Shown in pieces: positions 53,979 to 64,000 of a DNA stretch of 64,000 bases (positions are counted from its first letter, which is position 1; the number at the start of each line of letters is the position of its first letter). The notes beneath the pieces are model-generated. The model did not search any database. It worked only from the letters and a program-made list of their open reading frames with translations, and was not told the origin of the DNA. The DNA is from Chaetomium olivaceum (Eukaryota > Ascomycota > Sordariomycetes > Sordariales > Chaetomiaceae). The DNA lies in the NCBI GenBank assembly GCA_039881045.1, contig JAYWVB010000014.1:310001-374000 (forward strand), in the 5' to 3' direction. The translations under genes were made by a program, and so were the position numbers.

Positions 53979-54712
53979 GGGCCGTTCGACGTCGGCGCTG
54001 TTAAACAGGAGAGAGAGGTGGGGCTTTTTTGACTGTCCAGTTTCCCAAACGACCGATACGCTGCAAGTGCCAGTGTTGCTTGCTGGTCGTGGACTCATGT
54101 TGCGGGGAAGTGGAACTACGAGATCCGGCTCCATACACTACCTCACTGTCTGACCTGGTGGTCGGGGCTTTCCGAGTCGCCCTGGTCACGGGCCCGGCGT
54201 TGCGGATCCCGTCCGCCACTTGTTCCCAGGCCGGAAGGTTGCACGCGGGTACCGGTAGCCGCGCCAATCATGGTCCCCATTCAATGCTTCCGCCATTTTA
54301 CCACCAACTCAAAAAGGACCACAACATATCGTCCCTCTCAGCTTCTCCAATGACGGCGGAGCGACTGTTTTCCGCTAATAGGGTCTTTCCAATGCCGGCA
54401 TTTCCCATTCACGGCGGCGAATTTCCCGTGCTGGCGGCAATTCGGCCAAGGGACAGGCAACGCCGAGGTTGCCAGTTGCGGACTTACTTGCGAACCTGGA
54501 TTCATGATGTTGCAATCTTGCAGACGGGCATAATATGATAGGACAGACTCCATAAATATCCCGGCCATGGTTAGCCATCGGGGGATATAAAGTTGTGGCC
54601 CCCCTCGTATCGAATCACACTTCTTCTGAAAGGTTTCATTCAGATCTTAGTCCAGTCCCTTAGCAGTGCGAACACTCGACCAACAAGACACCAAGGGACA
54701 CAACCCGACTCT
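53979..54712. other. Spacer upstream of GH127 gene
   Basis: About 730 bases. A TATATAA-like element, GGGGATATAAAG, at 54581-54592 lies 120 bases before the GH127 ATG and could be its TATA box. No gene seen. Confidence 0.4.
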
Positions 54713-56572
54713 ATGTTGTCCTCCAGCCTCGCCGGCCTGCTCCTGCAGGTGGGCCTGCTCGCGGGCGCTCAACCAGCTGCCGGTCAAGCATCCGGCCCAC
54801 AGCCCTTCGACCTGAGCACCATCACGCTGACCGACAGCCGGTGGATGGACAACCAGAACCGCACGGTCAGCTACCTGAAATGGGTTGACGTCAATAGGCT
54901 TCTCTACAACTTCCGGGCCAACCACAAGCTATCGACCCAGGGCGCCAGGGCCAACGGCGGCTGGGACGCGCCCAACTTCCCCTTCCGCACCCACGCGCAG
55001 GGCCACTACCTCACGGCGTGGGCCTTCTGCTACGCCTCGCTGCGGGACAACGAGTGCCGGGACCGCGCGGCCTACTTCGTCGCCGAGCTGGCCAAGTGCC
55101 AGGCCAACAACGGCGCGGCCGGGTTCGGCGCAGGCTACCTGTCCGGGTTCCCCGAGTCCGAGTTCGCCGCGCTCGAGGCGCGCACCCTCAACAACGGCAA
55201 CGTGCCGTACTACGCCATCCACAAGACCATGGCGGGGCTGCTGGACGTGTGGCGGCACCTGGGTGACACCAAGGCGCGCGACGTGCTGCTGGCGCTGGCA
55301 GGGTGGGTGGACTCCCGCACTAGCCGGCTGAGCTACCAGCAGATGCAAGCGATGCTCGGAACTGAGTTTGGTGGGATGAACGACGTGCTGGCGGACCTGC
55401 ACCGGCAAACAAAGGACGAGCGGTGGCTCAAGGTGGCGCAGCGATTCGACCACGCCGCCATCTTCGACCCGCTGGCCGCCGGGCGCGATCAGCTCAACGG
55501 CCTGCACGCCAATACCCAGGTGCCTAAGTGGATCGGCGCCGCGCTCGAGTACAAGGCCACGGGTTCGACGCGGTATCGCGACATCGCCAAGAACGCGTGG
55601 GACTTGACGGTCAACGCGCACACCTACGCCATCGGCGGCAACAGCCAGGCGGAGCACTTCCGGCCGCCCAACGCGATCGCGGCATACCTGAACAAGGACA
55701 CGGCCGAGGCGTGCAACACGTACAACATGCTGCGGCTGACGCGGGAGCTGTGGCCGCTGGACGCCGAGAGCACGGCGTACTTTGACTTCTACGAGCGCGC
55801 GCTGCTCAACCACCTGCTCGGGCAGCAAGACCCGGCCAGCCAGCACGGGCACGTCACCTATTTCACGCCGCTGAACCCGGGCGGGCGGCGTGGGGTGGGC
55901 CCGGCGTGGGGCGGCGGCACGTGGAGTACCGACTACGACTCCTTCTGGTGCTGCCAGGGGACCGCGCTCGAGACCAACACCAAGCTGATGGACTCGATCT
56001 ACTTCCACGACGAGTCTGCCCTGTTCGTCAACCTGTTCACGCCATCGGTGCTCAAGTGGGCCGAGCAGAACGTGACCGTCACGCAGGCGACCGAATTCCC
56101 GATGGGCGACACCACGATGTTGACCATCGGTGGGCAACCGGGCGAGAGCTGGGACCTGTTTGTGCGTATCCCCTCGTGGACGACCAACCAGGCCGCGATC
56201 AGCATCAACGGCCAGAAGGCGGACATCGCTGTCAAGCCGGGCACGTACGCGTCGATTCAGGGGAGGGCTTGGAAGGCGGGCGACAAGGTGACAATTCGCC
56301 TGCCCATGACGCTGCGCACGGTGCCGGCCAACGACAAGCCCAATGTTGCGGCGGTCGCGTACGGGCCTGTGGTGTTGTCCGGCAACTACGGCAGTACTTC
56401 GCTGTCATCGATGCCCACGCTGAGCCTGGACTCGGTGCGCCGCGAGGGGAGCGGGGGGCTGACGTTTACGGCGACCGCGGATGGGAAGTCGGTGAAGTTG
56501 GCGCCGTTTTACGATGCTCATGGGGTCAACTACAACGTGTACTGGGCCACGCAGGGGAAGTTGCCGGCGTAG
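54713..56572 (+). CDS. Secreted GH127 beta-L-arabinofuranosidase-like enzyme
   Basis: Intronless, 619 residues. The ATG at 54713 gives a signal peptide (LAGLLLQVGLLAGAQPAAG). The DUF1680/GH127 hallmarks are present: EACNTYNMLRL (Glu and Cys of the metal site) and FWCCQGTALE, whose adjacent cysteines are metal ligand and nucleophile in characterised family members. A C-terminal beta-rich region (RIPSWTTNQAAISINGQ) is also typical. It would release L-arabinose from plant cell-wall glycans outside the cell. The gene is strongly GC-rich at third positions and lacks introns, unlike its neighbours, so bacterial (actinobacterial) ancestry is possible. A long antisense frame is a by-product of this bias. 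Confidence 0.9.
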   Translation: MLSSSLAGLLLQVGLLAGAQPAAGQASGPQPFDLSTITLTDSRWMDNQNRTVSYLKWVDVNRLLYNFRANHKLSTQGARANGGWDAPNFPFRTHAQGHYLTAWAFCYASLRDNECRDRAAYFVAELAKCQANNGAAGFGAGYLSGFPESEFAALEARTLNNGNVPYYAIHKTMAGLLDVWRHLGDTKARDVLLALAGWVDSRTSRLSYQQMQAMLGTEFGGMNDVLADLHRQTKDERWLKVAQRFDHAAIFDPLAAGRDQLNGLHANTQVPKWIGAALEYKATGSTRYRDIAKNAWDLTVNAHTYAIGGNSQAEHFRPPNAIAAYLNKDTAEACNTYNMLRLTRELWPLDAESTAYFDFYERALLNHLLGQQDPASQHGHVTYFTPLNPGGRRGVGPAWGGGTWSTDYDSFWCCQGTALETNTKLMDSIYFHDESALFVNLFTPSVLKWAEQNVTVTQATEFPMGDTTMLTIGGQPGESWDLFVRIPSWTTNQAAISINGQKADIAVKPGTYASIQGRAWKAGDKVTIRLPMTLRTVPANDKPNVAAVAYGPVVLSGNYGSTSLSSMPTLSLDSVRREGSGGLTFTATADGKSVKLAPFYDAHGVNYNVYWATQGKLPA

Positions 56573-58329
56573 GTTGGCTGAAAAGGGGAATACGGGACGC
56601 ATGGGATGACTACTCCGCGCAAGGTGTCAGTAGACCTAGGTAGACTGAACATGAACTACCTTAGGTAATTGATGTACATACCTGGGCTTGCTTGATGACC
56701 ACTTGGCGCGAGGAGCATGATCATTGGGTGATAGAAGAGCAATACGGAACCTGGGGCATTTCCTTTGAGGGTTCTTCCACGCCAATTGTCTAAAAAGGCT
56801 CGTGTCAGCTATTTCACTGCAACACGAGACATGGGACTATATGTTGATGAATACCTGCCGGTTGGTTGCGGTCTGGAAGTCGTTGTCCCACAGCTCGCTT
56901 TAGCGCCGTGCTGATTGGTGCTGGACAAGGCAAGTTGTTGTGATCCATTCATTTGAGACATGCTGTGTGGCCCATGCTGCTTCGGTATTAGGTTGTTGTT
57001 ACACGACAACGAATATGTTCCGTCAGCGGGGGCAACTAAAATAGCCCAGAATCTGACGACCGACACGCCCACAGTTGACTCGCCGATGAGATACTGTCAT
57101 TATTTCCAAGGCCAGTTCTTGGTAATCGATGAAAAGTGCTTCTTGCCTGGAACTCAATGTCGAGCAAGGATTCAGACACAATCGGCGATAAAATAATCCA
57201 GAGCCAGTGGCCAGTGTTGGGCTCGAGATGCTCACCACCAAGCCGGCCTTAGGTAAAGTTCCGATGAGATTGGGCCCAAGTTCCGCCTGCTTGGCACCTG
57301 CATGCACGGCGGACCCCGAGTTGGGCATCGTTGGCAATGGACGATTTTCTCGGGTTGGATGAGGTAATAAAAAAAGGCATTGTTTCACAAAAGCACTGCG
57401 AGCGAGCGAAAACAGAACAGTTAAAAGAAGTTGGGTGAGGACGGTGAGTCGATGGTCGGGCGATTCCGGCGCGAATGGTGCGAATGACCAAAAACACATG
57501 GGATTCCATCCCTGCCACCTTCCAGCATCTGGGTATTTCCAGAAAAGCAGGGATCGACCGCCAAGTCGTTTGCTTCCAGTCTGGCCCAGCTTGCCCAGCT
57601 CGGCTGCCCCTTCCCAAGAAACTGAGCAACGTGGTGAAGTGGTGCCTCGACGCGATGGAGGGAGAAGGCGCGGCCAAGCCTGAGTGAGAACTATTTTCTC
57701 TCATCGAGAAATGCGCCGATCTGGGCCCTTCCCGCTTTTTGAAACCTGGAGTGACGATGACTTCCGCTTCCATCTTCCCCGCAATTCTTTTCTCCAACCC
57801 TCTCCGAGAGACTGGGAGACTCGTCCTGTCCACTGCCGTCGCCAAGTACGACGGTGCACTTGGCGACCTTGGCAGCGGCCCCGGGAAGGGTCCCGACGTC
57901 TTGGTTAATCTTCGATTGGCCCCTGAAGCCGAAGGGCTGAGTAGTAAGTGGGTGTCAAGTCCGGCCGTCCTCGGGTCCAGCATTCTCGGTCGTCAAACAT
58001 CTTTACAAGTTCAGGGCCTCCACGACCCCAGAAGTCCGATCCGGTACCAGGTCTCATCGTGCAGCTCCCAACCGCTCGCTCACGACCACCCAGTGGACGC
58101 CTTGATAGACATCCACCTCCGCATTTCTATTCATCTGATCTCGTCGACGCAGTCACACGGCGTGTGGAACATTATAAATACGATCGATTATCTTCCGAAC
58201 CAGCCATCTTGGTGGTTCTGACGCTCGGTCCTCGCGCTGGCCGACCTCAATGCGACAACAACCTCAGCGTGCCTTCCGCCATCGTCGACATCCCTGACAC
58301 GAACCATAACCCCGATTGAACCACGCGGT
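56573..58329. other. Long spacer with weak ORFs
   Basis: About 1.75 kb. A 70-codon plus-strand ORF at 57475-57687 (ATG; contains RKAGIDRQVVCFQSG) has plausible composition but no family. Larger overlapping frames on both strands at 57249-58221 look non-coding. Confidence 0.35.
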
Positions 58330-59167
58330 ATGGCTAGGCCAGCAAACGCTGCCGTGAGGGAAAACAGACGTCGATCTACGCCATTGGATCTGGAGCGGAT
58401 GAACGTACTCAAGGCCCTGACTGCGGCTGAGCATTCGAGGCGCCAGTTCATATTGAATTTCGCTGCCAGTCGAGATACACAGCTCCTCGTGCCTGGCAAA
58501 AAGGCGGACGCCGTCAAAGCCGCCGAGGAGTGGGTTGCACTCTGGCTCAGTCAGAATGGTTACCAAACGGTGAACAACGAGTTTTTCAAACACACGGTTG
58601 ATGTGCGCTTGTGGTCTGCTCATGGTGCGTTTCCCTACTATCGCGTGTGTAGCACAACAGAAACTAACCTACTCAGTTGGCGGTGACATTGATTTCCCGT
58701 TTGCCTTCATGCGGGAGAAGGTCGAGACGTCACTCAGCGACACCACAGAGGTCGAATACAAACGGCCAAATAGCGAGACTTCCCTCGTCGCTCACGAGAT
58801 TGAGCTCACCTCTTCCGCACAGACTGCCGACCCTGAAGTTCGTTCCATAAAGAAGCCACAGGAGAGCACAGCCCCATCCACACAGCAGACGCGCAGGAAG
58901 CGCTCAACAACGGACCCCAAGTCTGACGAGGTTTCGGACCGGAAGCGAAGCTTGTCTTTGAACAGCCTCGACAATATGAAGGCCACGAAATCTGGCCAAG
59001 GAAAATTGCCGTTTTTTCATGCGCCTGAGCCGTCCGTGGTCGCGCCGCCTTTCGTCTGCTTCCTAAAGCCTCCCAAGCCGGACCACGCTGTTCTCCGCGC
59101 GACCCCAGATGGAGGCGAGACAGCACCCGCAACGGGGACCGAGAGGCCACATGACGAACGCGAATGA
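58330..59167 (+). CDS. Unrecognised two-exon gene, 261 residues
   Basis: Exons 58330-58624 and 58677-59167 with an intron of 52 bp (GTGCGT..CTACTCAG); the frame closes. The N-terminal half is helical and soluble-looking (KAAEEWVALWLSQNGYQTVN). The middle is Ser/Thr-rich with basic patches (TRRKRSTTDPKSDEV) that could act as a nuclear signal. No family recognised. The stop at 59165 is followed in another frame by ~80 protein-like codons (RRSLLEREIATYQRVMMEVC). The real protein may be longer and split by an indel. Confidence 0.5.
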
Positions 59168-60219
59168 GAGACGCCCGACACGTCGCTCTTTGCTCGAAAG
59201 GGAGATAGCCACATATCAGCGCGTCATGATGGAGGTGTGCAGCAAGGGCGCAAGGGATGGACGGGCCCCCTGGAGCGTGGCCAAGCGCTTGGCCGAAACA
59301 CTGCGTGACGACGGTTCAGTCGCACAGCGGATTGCACTGCCACGTCGGTCAGCTGCCGGCTACCCACATCAACGGCCCTTGGGTTGTGGCCGAGAGCGGG
59401 AAGGACCGTGACTTCCAGTGAGGCTGGCTTGGCCGTACTTGGCTTTTCTTGGTATTGGATGGACTGGGTCTTGGCTTGCAACATGCCGCAGCGAGACTAT
59501 CCCGGAAGCCGGATCAGGTCTCTTTTAGAATCTTGGCGGGTTCCTCTGCATTGAAATGGTTGCCCTTATTGTATCAGGAAAAAGTGCCGCAGAGAGTACT
59601 CCACAGCAGTAGCTACGAGTTATGATATCCCACTCTTCTATACTTGTCATTGCTAAGAAATTCGGCGTTCTGTATGTATATGTATGTACTTCGTCCAACC
59701 AAATCATCAACTCTGCGAGCCCCCGCACAAGTGACGGATGTCCATACTATGTAGGGAGCTACCCGGAACTTTTTCTTTTTCCGTTACCCAGCTCCCTCCA
59801 TCCCCCTCGCGGTGAAATATACTACAAAGTTGACCAGGTCCAAGCAACAAATTCGCCAATATTCAAACAACTCGTTCCAGAATGGCAGGGACTTGCTGCT
59901 TCGCATGATGGTCAGCTTAAACCCAGACCCAGTCTCCACACAGTAGGGACGCGGGCCGCTCGAGAGGCCAGCTCCGTACCCCGCACAGCGCCATCGCGGA
60001 TGGAGGTCAGACGGTGCCGGCCTGACCCACTTCTCCGGGCTGCTCCACTTTCCGTAACGGGCTACTCGGGCCCGGGTGCCGGCCGGTCTCTACGAAAATG
60101 CAAGTAAAGTTGGTGAATCTGCGGTTCGAGTTCAGTCGTTAACAATAGGTTAATCAAACCAAACTTTCCGAGGGCTTCTGCAAGGGATTCTATACTGAAT
60201 GTAGTTTATCCTTGAGTAT
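59168..60219. other. Spacer with an inverted repeat
   Basis: About 1.05 kb. It holds the possible C-terminal extension of the preceding gene up to 59411, and an 8-bp perfect inverted repeat AGGGAGCT/AGCTCCCT at 59753-59760 and 59790-59797. Nothing else was seen. Confidence 0.4.
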
Positions 60220-62182
60220 CTAACCGCCGTTGATATCCGCCCCACGCCAGCGCTGCCAGGTGCTCTCGCTCGGCACACCATTCTCAGGGCCATCTCTGGA
60301 CAAGAGCCGCTCTGGGCCCCATACCCAGCGCTCAACCATGTTATCTAATTCCCGTTGAATCAGAGCGAGAAATCCCTCGTCCTGTTCAGCACGGCGACGG
60401 ACCTCATGGGTCCATCTCGAGGGGTGTGCCAGCTGCATGTGGAAGCCCGCCAGGCCGCCGGTTGCCCTGACTAAAGGCCTCAGAGGCCCGATGATGCACC
60501 TGTATCCTGTGCAGATATCGTCCATTAAGGCCTGCGTCATGGCGATACGCCCTGTGATCGGACCGGCGTAGAAATCGGCCATGACGACGCGGAGGGTCAG
60601 CGCGGGCGCCGTGACTTTCTCTCGGAGCCAGTCGACAGTGGCAGCCCAGTCCAGTCCGCCGGGTCTTCCTGACGGGGCCAGGCGCTTGGTAGGTATGGGG
60701 GAAACACCAGCTCCAGAAAACGGAGGTAACCCAGGCAGTGGGTGGGGACAATGTCCCGGAGGAATTCCGAAGCAGCGAGCCGCTCGAATGGGTAGCGTTT
60801 TTCGGTGCTAGTGTTGGCAGTATCTGGGGCGACGGGCTGGTCATATTGCTCATCTGGCAGGAACCAGGGCAACCTTGCGTGGAAGTCGTGGACGATGAAG
60901 CGGTTGCGTGAGAAGAAGACGAACTGGGCATCCTGATACAAGGTGCGGCAAACGAGGAATAAGTTGGTGGGTGGAGCCCAACAGTTGCAGCCAAACGAAA
61001 AGGCGGAATGTCGAACGCGGCAGAAACAGCAGCCAGTGGATGGTCCTAAACCTCGATCGGGGCCAAGGCCGGGATCGCAAAAATTGAGCCAGCAACCATT
61101 GTGAACGTCAGGCTGGCAATCTCCGCTCAGCGAGTAGGCGAAGCACATTGCCTGAATTACATGGTAGCCGTGCCTTTGTCTGCTCCATGTAACCTCTTTG
61201 CAGGGGGTTACAAGGTCGGTATACCCGAGAATACGAATGCGCAGCTCGGAGGGAAGATCTGTTAGATACGAAGATATCTTTGGGCTGGCGGGGCCACGAT
61301 GAGCGGGAGAGGCTTTACCACAAGCTCGGAGAACCGCATCTTGGGCCATCTGTTGGAACGGGTAGTAGGGTCTTTTGCATAGCCGGACGTGACAGTCTCT
61401 GAGACGCGAGAAGAGGGCGAGAGGAGCAAGGGCAAGCCGAGCCGCCTCTAATGCGTATGGGTTTTCGGGGTCGATGTCGCAAACAAAGAAGAGTTCAAGA
61501 CGTCCGCTGCCAATATGCGGTGATGTGGATGCCACCGCATCGTACCATTCGCCCATCATAGCCCGGACTTGCCGCTTGGCTGATGCCAAAACGGTCGCAT
61601 CCGCCCCCGGGGTAAGGTCCAGCAAAGGGCGCCGGTGCTGACCATCACGGTTCTGGCCATTGTGGAGCGAAAAGCTGCGGCCTTTGGTACAATGATAGTT
61701 AGCAGCCCAATTTTCGTCTGCATGGCCATCGCACCAGCAATATGGAGGGAAACGTGAAGAATTAAAGAATTCATCACATGACTCGTTGAGAACAATCTTC
61801 AGACTCGTCAGGGACGCGAGGGACGTAGGCGATAGATTGAGAAGCTGTTTGAATGACCCCTGGGGCGAGTGGAAGATGACAAATCGGTTGGCCGAATATA
61901 GCAGAGCTGATGTTTCTAGGTACAGAACGCGGCATGATCGAAGTAGGCCAGTGAAGTTGCGCATCGGCGGGGGGTCATAGTTGAAAATGTCTGATTCAGA
62001 TTGACTCGAACCCGGATGTGGCCGTTTATCGACGCCGCCCAAGTAGTAGGTGTACGGGTACCCGTCAAACCGCACCACACCTGTTGGAGGTATATGCGAC
62101 GACGAATATGCGGCGGGAGCCTGATAAGACTGTTTGCCGGGCGCGGTGGCTCTATTTCCACAATATGGACGTCCTGGGTCAT
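60220..62182 (-). CDS. F-box-like protein, large (two one-base frameshifts likely)
   Basis: From the ATG at 62182 the frame reads NSLIRLPPHIRRRIYL, an F-box-like start. It shifts near 62085 to a 493-codon frame with a second F-box-like segment, YLTDLPSELRIRILGYTDLV, in the middle. It shifts again near 60670 into a C-terminus (LREKVTAPALTLRVV..) ending at 60220. Adding one base at each break gives 654 residues with a length divisible by three. Proteins of this kind are common in Pezizomycotina and are thought to present substrates to SCF ubiquitin ligases; the substrate is unknown. Sequencing errors or real decay could explain the breaks. Confidence 0.6.
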
Positions 62183-62518
62183 TGTTAAGTTGTCAGTCTG
62201 CCGGGTTGGGTGTCTTTGCTCATGGTTGTTTCCAGTTTTTGAAGTCGTGGTTGGTTCTGTGGGCTCTCCTCAAACCACCAACTGTGTAGTCAAAATTCAC
62301 GACATACACCATCCAATCAAGGGATGGCCACACGACAGGTGGGCCGCTGCGGGCATGCCGGTTGGTGGTCCGAAACTGGGAGACAGCATGTATACGTCAC
62401 GCATTAGATTGTCTAGGCCAAAGAGATGGTTGTAAATCAGCTCGTAATCTTAACTACCACAGTTAAAAAGAAGTTCCCAACAACGTGATCATCATGTGTT
62501 GCACCACTGTACATCGCC
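62183..62518. other. Spacer between the two F-box genes
   Basis: About 335 bases, containing the promoter of the leftward F-box gene. No repeat or gene seen. Confidence 0.4.
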
Positions 62519-63579
62519 CTATCGCGGATTCCCATGGCTGTCAAAAAACCTGAGACTCCCACCACGCGCCGTCAAGTCCCGAGCTAGGTCCGGTTCAACT
62601 TCGCGGGTGCCGCCCTCGCTCGCCTCCCAAAAACCCTGACCAACCTCGCAAACCTTGAAGTGCTCCAGAAACATGTCCCTGGTGTAAGTGCAGTCGACAC
62701 CGGGAAGGTCTCCGGGTCAAAGTCCCACCACAGCTGCTCCCAGGCGAGCCAGCAGCCCTTGCACAGCAAGCCGTGCTCGACGCGACCCTTGGCGCGGTCC
62801 AGGTAAGGGAACGCCGTGGTCACCATGGCCCAGGAGACGTGGAAGCCGAAGGGGGAGTAGGTGTACTGGAAGTCCCGGTCGCAGAAGGTCGGCTTTTGGA
62901 GAATCCCGGCCGCCTCGAGGGCCAGCGCCGACTTTTCGCTGACGAGTCTCACCCCGCCGGTGCGGCGCAACTCTTTCATGGTATACACGCCGGGGATGGA
63001 GTTTATGACGGGGAGGAGGCGCCGCAGCTCGGCCTGGGGCTTGCCGTAGTAGCTGGCGACGGAAGAGAGGGTGCCGACGCGGGAGATCTCGTAGTTGCTT
63101 GAACATACCCAGCACACGCGCGTGAAGCTGGGCAGGAAGACGAAGTTGCCGAACTTGCCGCAACCGCCGCACTTCGGGTTGCAGAGGGCCGCGTGGATGT
63201 CGGGCAGCGTGAGGTGCAACTGGATGCCGATGCGGGTGCGGAGGGTGGCGCGGAAGGCCTCCAGGGCGTGCTCGGCGATGTGGCGGTACTGGAGGAGCGA
63301 GGAGATCACCTTGCGGGCGAAGCGGTTGGTCTGGCGGAAGCGGAAGAGGGTTGCGACGTCCATCCGCAGGCAAATGGCCGAGAGGATCTCGACTGGGAGG
63401 AGATGTAGGTCACCGAGCGAGGAGAGAGGCGGCGAAGGGAAGGCCGCGAGGATGGAGTGGCGGACCGGGGCATGCTCGTGGGGCGGGGATCGAATTACGA
63501 CCAAGTCGTAGTCGAGTCGGTGGTATGCGAGGGTCTTGATGAGAGCGTCCTCTTCCTCGGGGCGTATTTCAATGGTCAT
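62519..63579 (-). CDS. F-box protein (one-base frameshift near the C-terminus likely)
   Basis: The ATG at 63579 opens 331 codons to a stop at 62584. The F-box is LHLLPVEILSAICLRMDVATL (about residues 58-78), followed by a Cys-rich part (CNPKCGGCGKFGNF..CWVCSS) typical of a fungal F-box subfamily. After DPETFP the frame reads low-complexity residues. One base over, it reads VDCTYTRDMFLEHFKVCEVG and continues to a stop at 62519. One missing C near 62703 would explain this and give 353 residues. Likely an SCF adaptor. Confidence 0.7.
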
Positions 63580-64000
63580 TGTGGTTTGTCGAATTCACAG
63601 CAGATTTGTCGATGTAGGGAGAGAAGTAGAGAAATGAGAAATCTTGGAACGGTAAACAAGTTACCTAGAAAGAAGAATTATGGGCGGTATCGGGAGCAAT
63701 TAACGCAGGAATTTGTGTGAACTGAAGTACAGTATCAATGTCTATGACTACACGGCGTGCTCACAAACGCGTCTCTCTTTAGGGCGCAAGATAAGGAACA
63801 ATAGGACCAATGGCTTTGGGAAATCGTTCACAGAGTAGAACGGAAAACGTTGATATTCATATTTGCCCGCGGCAGCTCCTTAAAGGTTTATTGTGACCGG
63901 AGGTAACGATACATAGAACTGTTAGCACAATTCTTATTCCCAGCTGCAACTCTACTTACTAAGGATAGCAAGGAGTGAAGTTTAGCAAAACTACCTCTGG
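63580..64000. other. Right-end spacer
   Basis: About 420 bases upstream of the last F-box gene. Moderately AT-rich; no gene or repeat recognised. Confidence 0.4.

Noticed and set aside
54929..56137. 402-codon antisense frame opposite the GH127 gene
   Set aside because: A by-product of strong third-position GC bias. No domain is present and the sense strand is a clear enzyme.

Overview
The window reads as a piece of chromosome from a filamentous ascomycete (Pezizomycotina, probably Sordariomycetes). Genes carry short 50-150 bp introns with GT..AG borders. The gene families are typically fungal: a bZIP/DUF3425 regulator, a PNP_UDP-NACHT-ankyrin receptor, a DUF3435 tyrosine recombinase, F-box and BTB proteins, and a secreted GH127 enzyme. 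No bacterial, organellar or CRISPR features were seen. Species cannot be named from the sequence alone.

Left part (1-6.8 kb): ordinary single-copy genes. These are a divergent short-chain dehydrogenase, a bZIP regulator on the minus strand and a secreted flavoprotein oxidase, separated by long spacers.

Middle (6.8-32.9 kb): a block of repeated helitron-like modules. Each module begins with the same hairpin-bearing end and contains a minus-strand accessory gene. It finishes with the 3' part of a plus-strand Pif1-like helitron helicase and a conserved tail. Module 1 (6771-19037) also holds a broken CorA-like gene, and its helicase is split by an 8.2-kb Ty3/gypsy-type LTR retrotransposon with 147/148-bp LTRs and a CTCC target duplication. 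Module 2 (19038-23628) has the longest accessory gene and a helicase with a frameshift, a stop and an internal deletion. Module 3 (23629-32856) encloses an NLR gene with 14 nearly identical ankyrin repeats. All three helicases lack the Rep/HUH half, so none looks autonomous.

Right part (32.9-64 kb): a four-exon GST-like gene is followed by a 5'-truncated LINE on the minus strand. Then come an AT-rich seven-helix membrane protein, a small coiled-coil ORF and a seven-exon DUF3435 tyrosine recombinase (the family that includes Starship 'captains'). After these lie a BTB protein, a full-length LINE with a 15-bp target duplication, an intronless GH127 enzyme, an unrecognised two-exon gene and two F-box-like genes.

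A recurring theme is small indels that split otherwise good single-copy genes (NLR, DUF3435, BTB, both F-box genes). For each gene the proposed correction gives a total coding length divisible by three. This may reflect uncorrected long-read indels rather than pseudogenes. The transposon copies, in contrast, show genuine decay.
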